Source: Amyelois transitella
Taxonomy: Eukaryota > Arthropoda > Insecta > Lepidoptera > Pyralidae
Direction of reading: 5' to 3'
Assembly (NCBI RefSeq): GCF_032362555.1
Contig: NC_083535.1
Span: forward strand, 2,852,001 to 2,916,000
Length of the DNA: 64,000 bases
The translations under genes were made by a program, and so were the position numbers. The notes below the pieces were generated by a model, which saw nothing but the letters and a program-made list of their open reading frames with translations, was not told the origin of the DNA and made no database searches. Below are positions 59,402 to 64,000 of this stretch, in pieces; positions within the stretch are counted from its first letter, which is position 1, and each line of letters starts with the position of its first letter.

Positions 59402-60507
59402 CCTCCGATAAATCCAATTGCTACCCTCTATTTAGTTTTCTGTTCAACCAGGATTTTACCTTTTTTATCATTATCATTCCTTTTTGCTATTATTAAAAAA
59501 GTACATTATGTAATTCACTTGGGTACACAAACAATTCATTTTAACATTTGTACTTACTTTGAAGTATAAATTCTGACAAATTTGAATGTGCTTAATAAAA
59601 CAATTTTCAAGATAAAAAACATTTATTGAAAAAATTATAATAACACGAAGGGCATTAAAAATATCTAACTTATTTGCCTTTAACTTACTAAATTCCTTGA
59701 TATGGCATTTATCGTTAAGTCTTACATACATTGTAGGTACCTACACTTTTAGGTAAAATTAATCTTGTCTAAGTTATGGAATATACCTACAAAGAAATGT
59801 ATGCAAACCTATTAAAAATAGACCCGTTTTTATGCTTTGATTGAGTAACTAACAAAGCTTTTTTTATACATAAGAAGTTTAATTAATATATAACAATAAA
59901 AGAATATTTCGATATTTATATCGGCTTTATACTTCAGGACTAAAAATGAATTTGTTAAACGGAAACCCATTTCTCTGTATTTGGGAAATGAATCCTTGGC
60001 AATTTAGCATTCGAGAAAGAAATAAACCTATACTAGCATATTGATCCAAATAAGGTTTTTCAAATATACAAAAAATATTAGGTTTTGGTTTACACTTAGA
60101 CCAATAACCAAGGCTTTATTTAAAGATTGTACAAAAATACAACAGCTTAAATCTTGATTGGCACAATAACATTCTGTGATAAAACCACGTTTCCCTAACG
60201 AACGCTTTCTAAATATAGAAACCGAAATATTATAAGACAATAGAAATGCCAAATTGAACTTGTGACTTGCACGTGTAAACTTTAAATACATTTCATTTCA
60301 TCATTTGCGCAATCTGCGCAGTTGTAAAACTGTCAACTTCACATTCTCCAGTGCTTACGACTTCTATATTATTAGATTTTGAAACGGTTGTATTATTAAT
60401 GTTTAATTTCAGATGCCTTGTATCTTTTTTTAATTCAATATTGGATTAGACATTTGTCGTTCATATCACGAAAGTAATTTTATGAAAGTAATTACAGACG
60501 CAGGCAG

Positions 60508-60513
60508 TTTATT
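60508..60513 (-). terminator. Poly(A) signal of the amino acid transporter
   Basis: TTTATT (AATAAA on the minus strand) lies about 70 nt past the stop at 60579. The spacing is typical for a short 3' UTR. Confidence 0.45.
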
Positions 60514-60578
60514 GTATATATATGAAATCCATTTCTATAGCCTTAGATTATTTCGCACTCTATGTGTCAGCTATAACT

Positions 60579-63500
60579 CTACCGAAGATAGCATGGCGTG
60601 GCCTGAGCAGTGCTGAAAATGGCGCTGACGGCACTGTACGTAGCTGCGATGCCGCCGATCACCCCCAGGGCTATCACCTCCCAGCACACCATCTTCATCC
60701 ACCCGGGGGTCTCACTGGAATACATAGAATTTTATATAAATAGACAATCCTTTAGTGTAAATTCTTAGAATGTATTAGAAGATTTCTTTCTTATTTTCAT
60801 TAACCAAAAGTTAAACAATACATAATTTTTAATTACAGGCCTGGTTGCATCCTCGCTGGAAAGGAGTCTGGTGACTGACTAATGGCATTCTTTTCTCTTA
60901 TATGAGACTTGAGTGGGTAAGTCACGCTATATTGCAAGTTCTGTCTATATTCCGCTTTGGATCATTTTTGATAATTATAAACATTTTGTTTTGAAGCCTT
61001 GTTTTTTAAAATGTTTTGAAACTTTTTTTATCCTAGTTATCCGAGTACGTTGCGGAACAACTAACAAAATTTTGATTCAAATTCTATACCTACGTTATCA
61101 TAGGTATATGTATACCAACTTATTTATTTCATAAAATTCTTTGTAATTGCATAAAAAAATAGCATACACAGGACTCTGTCCCTCCCTGGCGGGTTGTTCC
61201 ACGAGGCGCAGATAACACAGCGAAGGCAAAACAAAGGTCAGCAGAGCGACGCTGGTGCCGCCAATGAGGGCCAGAATGGTGTAGAAGCGAGGGATGCTCT
61301 CGCCGATGAAGAGGATCCCGGCCATTATGGACAGACGGACGGCCATTTTCCAGCCTGTAGAGTCTGTAGAGAGAGGCATTGTGCGCATAATTTATAAGGT
61401 AATTTATCCTACATCAATATCAGAGTGTATAAGTTGCATTCTCATTGGTATGCTTTAAAGCTCGAATCCACTTGCCCCTTTTTTCTCGAATATTGAAAAT
61501 TATCTAACCTTTTCCCTTTCTTATTAACTAGACTAGAAAGAGAGAGAAGATTAATACTAGTCTAGGTGTTTAACTTTGAATCATTGCAAAAATGTTACCT
61601 CTAGGCACATTGTACAGTTCCTCCATCTCCTGGCAGACGGGGTTGATGATAATGATGAAGGCGGCGACCAGGTGGAGGGCCATGAGGATGTTGCCCACCA
61701 GAGTGAGAGGAGTGGCTGAAAGGGAGGTGCTCACGTTGGGAGCCACTGCCTCGCCGTAGACTGCGTAGCCGGCGATCGCGATCGGCAGGTACAGCAAGAG
61801 AATGGCTGAAACAATGAAGACATTTAAGAGAATTGTGATAAGAGTATTGTCTTTACATATGTATCGAAAAAGATAGTCATTTTAGTTTAATTCCGTTGTT
61901 TTAAACCATTGGCTAGATTTCGTATCCTGATGGAACTAAGCCTTTGAAAATATGCAGTTAAAAATTATGAATCTTAAGGGATTAGAATATAAAATCTAGA
62001 TAAATAGATAGGTATGTACTAGCTGTCCCGGCAAACGTTATTTTGCCAAATAAATAATTTTTAAGTAACTTCTAGTTAAAAAATAATGTTAAGGGTGACA
62101 AGACAATCCTTATCACTAAGGCATATGAAAAATAGATGTTGGCCGATTCTCAGACAAAATTTCTTGCAATCGGTCAAGCCGTTTCGGAGGAGTCCGGGTA
62201 CGAACATTGTGAATTTTATATATAAGATATAAATAGTACCCTATAGCCTTTATTGCACATGAAATTATAACAATAAATTTATCCTAAGCTTATCTTTCTA
62301 GGTGTTTATCTGTAAGTTATAAAGTTTATTTTAAAATAAATTCCACTAAAATACACCAGCAAAGCTACTTGTATTATATTGCTTTTGCTGGCTTCGGCTG
62401 GCGGGTACTAGGCACTTTGGTTATTTTTTAAAATACCTATTACATACTTAAAATAATAGTTTCAGTTACCGTTTAACCCAAAAACTTACCAGCAAAGCTA
62501 TATTGCAGACTATTGCTGAATTTGCTCTTATCAGCCATATCATTTTGGATAGTTGGGAAGGTAGAAGCTCCTCCGAAGGCAAACAAGATGGTGCCAAAAG
62601 CCAGGAAGAAGTCCTGGAACCCGTGGATGCCGTAGCGGTAGACAAAGGGTCTCACGTCATTCATCATTTGGATAAAGTACAATAAGCACGCGACGAATGT
62701 TGCCCCGAACGCTATCACTCCGGTGAAACTGAAAAATAGACATAAAAGCAGTTAGTTGATGAACCGATGAACAACAATTAATTTCCGTTAATGACATGAT
62801 TAAGCGTTAGAAAATATTATTAGTTTTAGAAACATGAAATCTCCGCCAGTGATGACTCAATGATTTCTTCAGAACTTTATGTGTTCAAGAAAAATAAAAA
62901 ATAATCGTTCTAAGAGCATTTGTAATTCTAGTATCAAAAAAAGAGGATCCATCACTAGCTATTAAGATACGTACTTACGTTTTCAAGCTTTAGAGCAAGC
63001 ATGAAAGCAATAAAAATCTTTAATTACTATATAGGTTAATTATTCAAGTTAATTTTAGTGAATTATGATGATGAAAACTCACGAGATATCCTTAGGCGTT
63101 CCGTACAGCATGAGCGGGGTCATTGCCCCGGCCACGATGAGGTACCAGGCGCAGAAGGTGACCGAGGGGACCAAGGACAAGAACACGTGTTCTATGATCT
63201 GTGCGGCTAGCAGGAGGTACACCACCGCGCCTCCAAATAGAGTAACTGTCACTGCCATTGAGACGGCCACACTGGAATCAGTATTAACTATTACATTAAA
63301 GCCGAACTTACATTAATGAGGATTGATCATCAATCATCCAACTTGACATATAATACAGGTATGTGAAATCAAACGTTGGATGAAAATTAAGACAATTACC
63401 AAATGTACTTAGTTAGGTATGTGCCTTTATTTCATCTATTCCTACCAGTAGTTCGAAAGTCGAAATATTTGGTATTTTTTTTGGGAAGGGTACGAGGTTT

Positions 63501-63916
63501 GCTTGTGACGAAGTAAGTTTAAGACGTCACACCTCCGTGATCCCAGACGGACTCAGATTGGACTAAGCTTGTTACATACTGTAATAGGGCTTAGTCGTCT
63601 CTTGAGACAGATGGAATGATCTTAAGTGATGCGAGTGCGCAAAACACTTTAACACTGACATTTATACATAGCAATCATTTATTAGTATGAATAAGTACCA
63701 CAATTTGAAATTAATGCGCCCACATGTGGTCACACAAAAATACTTGCCTCCATTTCTTGCCTAAGGCCTGATCGGCGATGATGGCGTAAGGATTCCTCTT
63801 CCTGCTCCTCATTTCAGGGTCTCTGTCCTCGATGATGGACCAGCAATCGCCGAGTCTTTTCCCGCTGAACGCCGCAACTGCCCCCATCAAGATGATGATT
63901 GGGACTCCTACCCAGC
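60579..63916 (-). CDS. Amino acid transporter, Aa_trans (SLC32/SLC36-like) family, 3' part; continues past the window
   Basis: Multi-pass membrane carrier of amino acids. Six minus-strand exons join in phase: 63916-63748, 63271-63083, 62728-62490, 61805-61599, 61363-61168 and 60714-60579 (stop TAG). They give about 378 residues; the 5' exons are beyond 64,000. About nine hydrophobic helices are visible, among them VGVPIIILMGAVAAFSG, VAVSMAVTVTLFGGAVVYLL, FGATFVACLLYFIQMM, FFLAFGTILFAFGGASTFP and LLLYLPIAIAGYAVYG. A hydrophilic loop (EDRDPEMRSRKRNPYAIIADQALGKKW, taken in part) follows the first. FGTILFAFGGASTFPTIQNDM is the conserved family segment. The 63748/63271 junction uses a GC donor (GCAAGT), which is the only way to keep frame there. 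The substrate cannot be told: proton-coupled (SLC36), vesicular (SLC32) and AVT-like members share this fold. Confidence 0.92.
62018..62230 (+). repeat. Lepidopteran retroposon tail
   Basis: TAGCTGTCCCGGCAAACG, ATAGATGTTGGCCGATTC and CGGTCAAGCCGTTTCGGAGG are blocks I recognise from a repeat common in moth genomes. It lies in an intron of the amino acid transporter. Confidence 0.6.
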
Positions 63917-64000
63917 CTGATTGAAAGGAACCAAATAAGATACATATATATCAAATGTTTATACCTAAGCGGTAGACAGAGTATTGAAATAAGTTTTTCT

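Larger units (their letters stand above)
56991..60578. other. Intergenic region between GCSH and the amino acid transporter
   Basis: It holds the zinc-knuckle-like remnant at 57059. Two related repeat pieces (CCGCTGGGGGTCGGCTGATG at 57799 and CATTGGGGGTCGTCTGATG at 58682) follow, then a family B fragment at 58848 and the inverted repeat at 59361. No gene found. Confidence 0.5.

Noticed and set aside
1..64000. CRISPR arrays, phage, toxin or bacterial defence systems
   Set aside because: No regularly spaced repeats and no bacterial gene structure. All recognised genes are intron-containing insect genes.

Overview
This is a eukaryotic nuclear window, almost certainly from a ditrysian moth or butterfly (Lepidoptera). 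The DNA is AT-rich with many short TAGGTA/TACCTA strings. The genes have small exons, short to multi-kilobase introns and GT-AG splice sites. The many dispersed repeats look lepidopteran. I rebuilt gene models by reading exons, splice sites and codon phase by eye; nothing was computed or searched.

Layout. (1) 1-20,627 has no complete gene. It holds repeats, several higher-GC blocks that look like conserved non-coding elements, and at about 13,770-13,890 a CpG-rich patch with two TGACGTCA sites, GC boxes and a candidate first coding exon for the next gene. (2) 20,628-32,313 (+) is a LIM-homeobox gene, Arrowhead (Awh, Lhx6/8 class), with five firm coding exons. (3) 35,668-41,151 (-) is a complete six-exon phenylalanine hydroxylase (Drosophila Henna orthologue), 456 aa. 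(4) 43,257-51,420 (+) is a divergent paralogue of the mitochondrial F1-ATP synthase gamma subunit, five exons and about 300 aa. It has no evident transit peptide, carries a charged Lys/Glu/Pro insertion, and its introns hold two decayed copies of its own exons. (5) 52,931-56,539 (-) is a complete four-exon glycine cleavage H protein (160 aa), with a likely untranslated first exon near 56,943-56,990. (6) 60,579 to beyond the right edge (-) is an amino acid transporter of the Aa_trans (SLC32/SLC36-like) family. Six 3' exons are visible, and one intron uses a GC donor.

How they relate. Phenylalanine hydroxylase and the H protein both serve amino acid catabolism and the transporter moves amino acids, but each has its own promoter side and I see no operon-like arrangement. 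Awh is a developmental transcription factor with long introns and a likely regulatory flank.

The most interesting signals are the gamma-subunit paralogue with its two decayed self-exon duplications, the candidate Awh promoter and first exon, a GC-AG intron, an altered GAL motif in the phenylalanine hydroxylase ACT domain, and three short perfect or near-perfect inverted repeats with 5-7 nt loops. I found no CRISPR array, phage, bacterial system or functional tRNA/rRNA gene.
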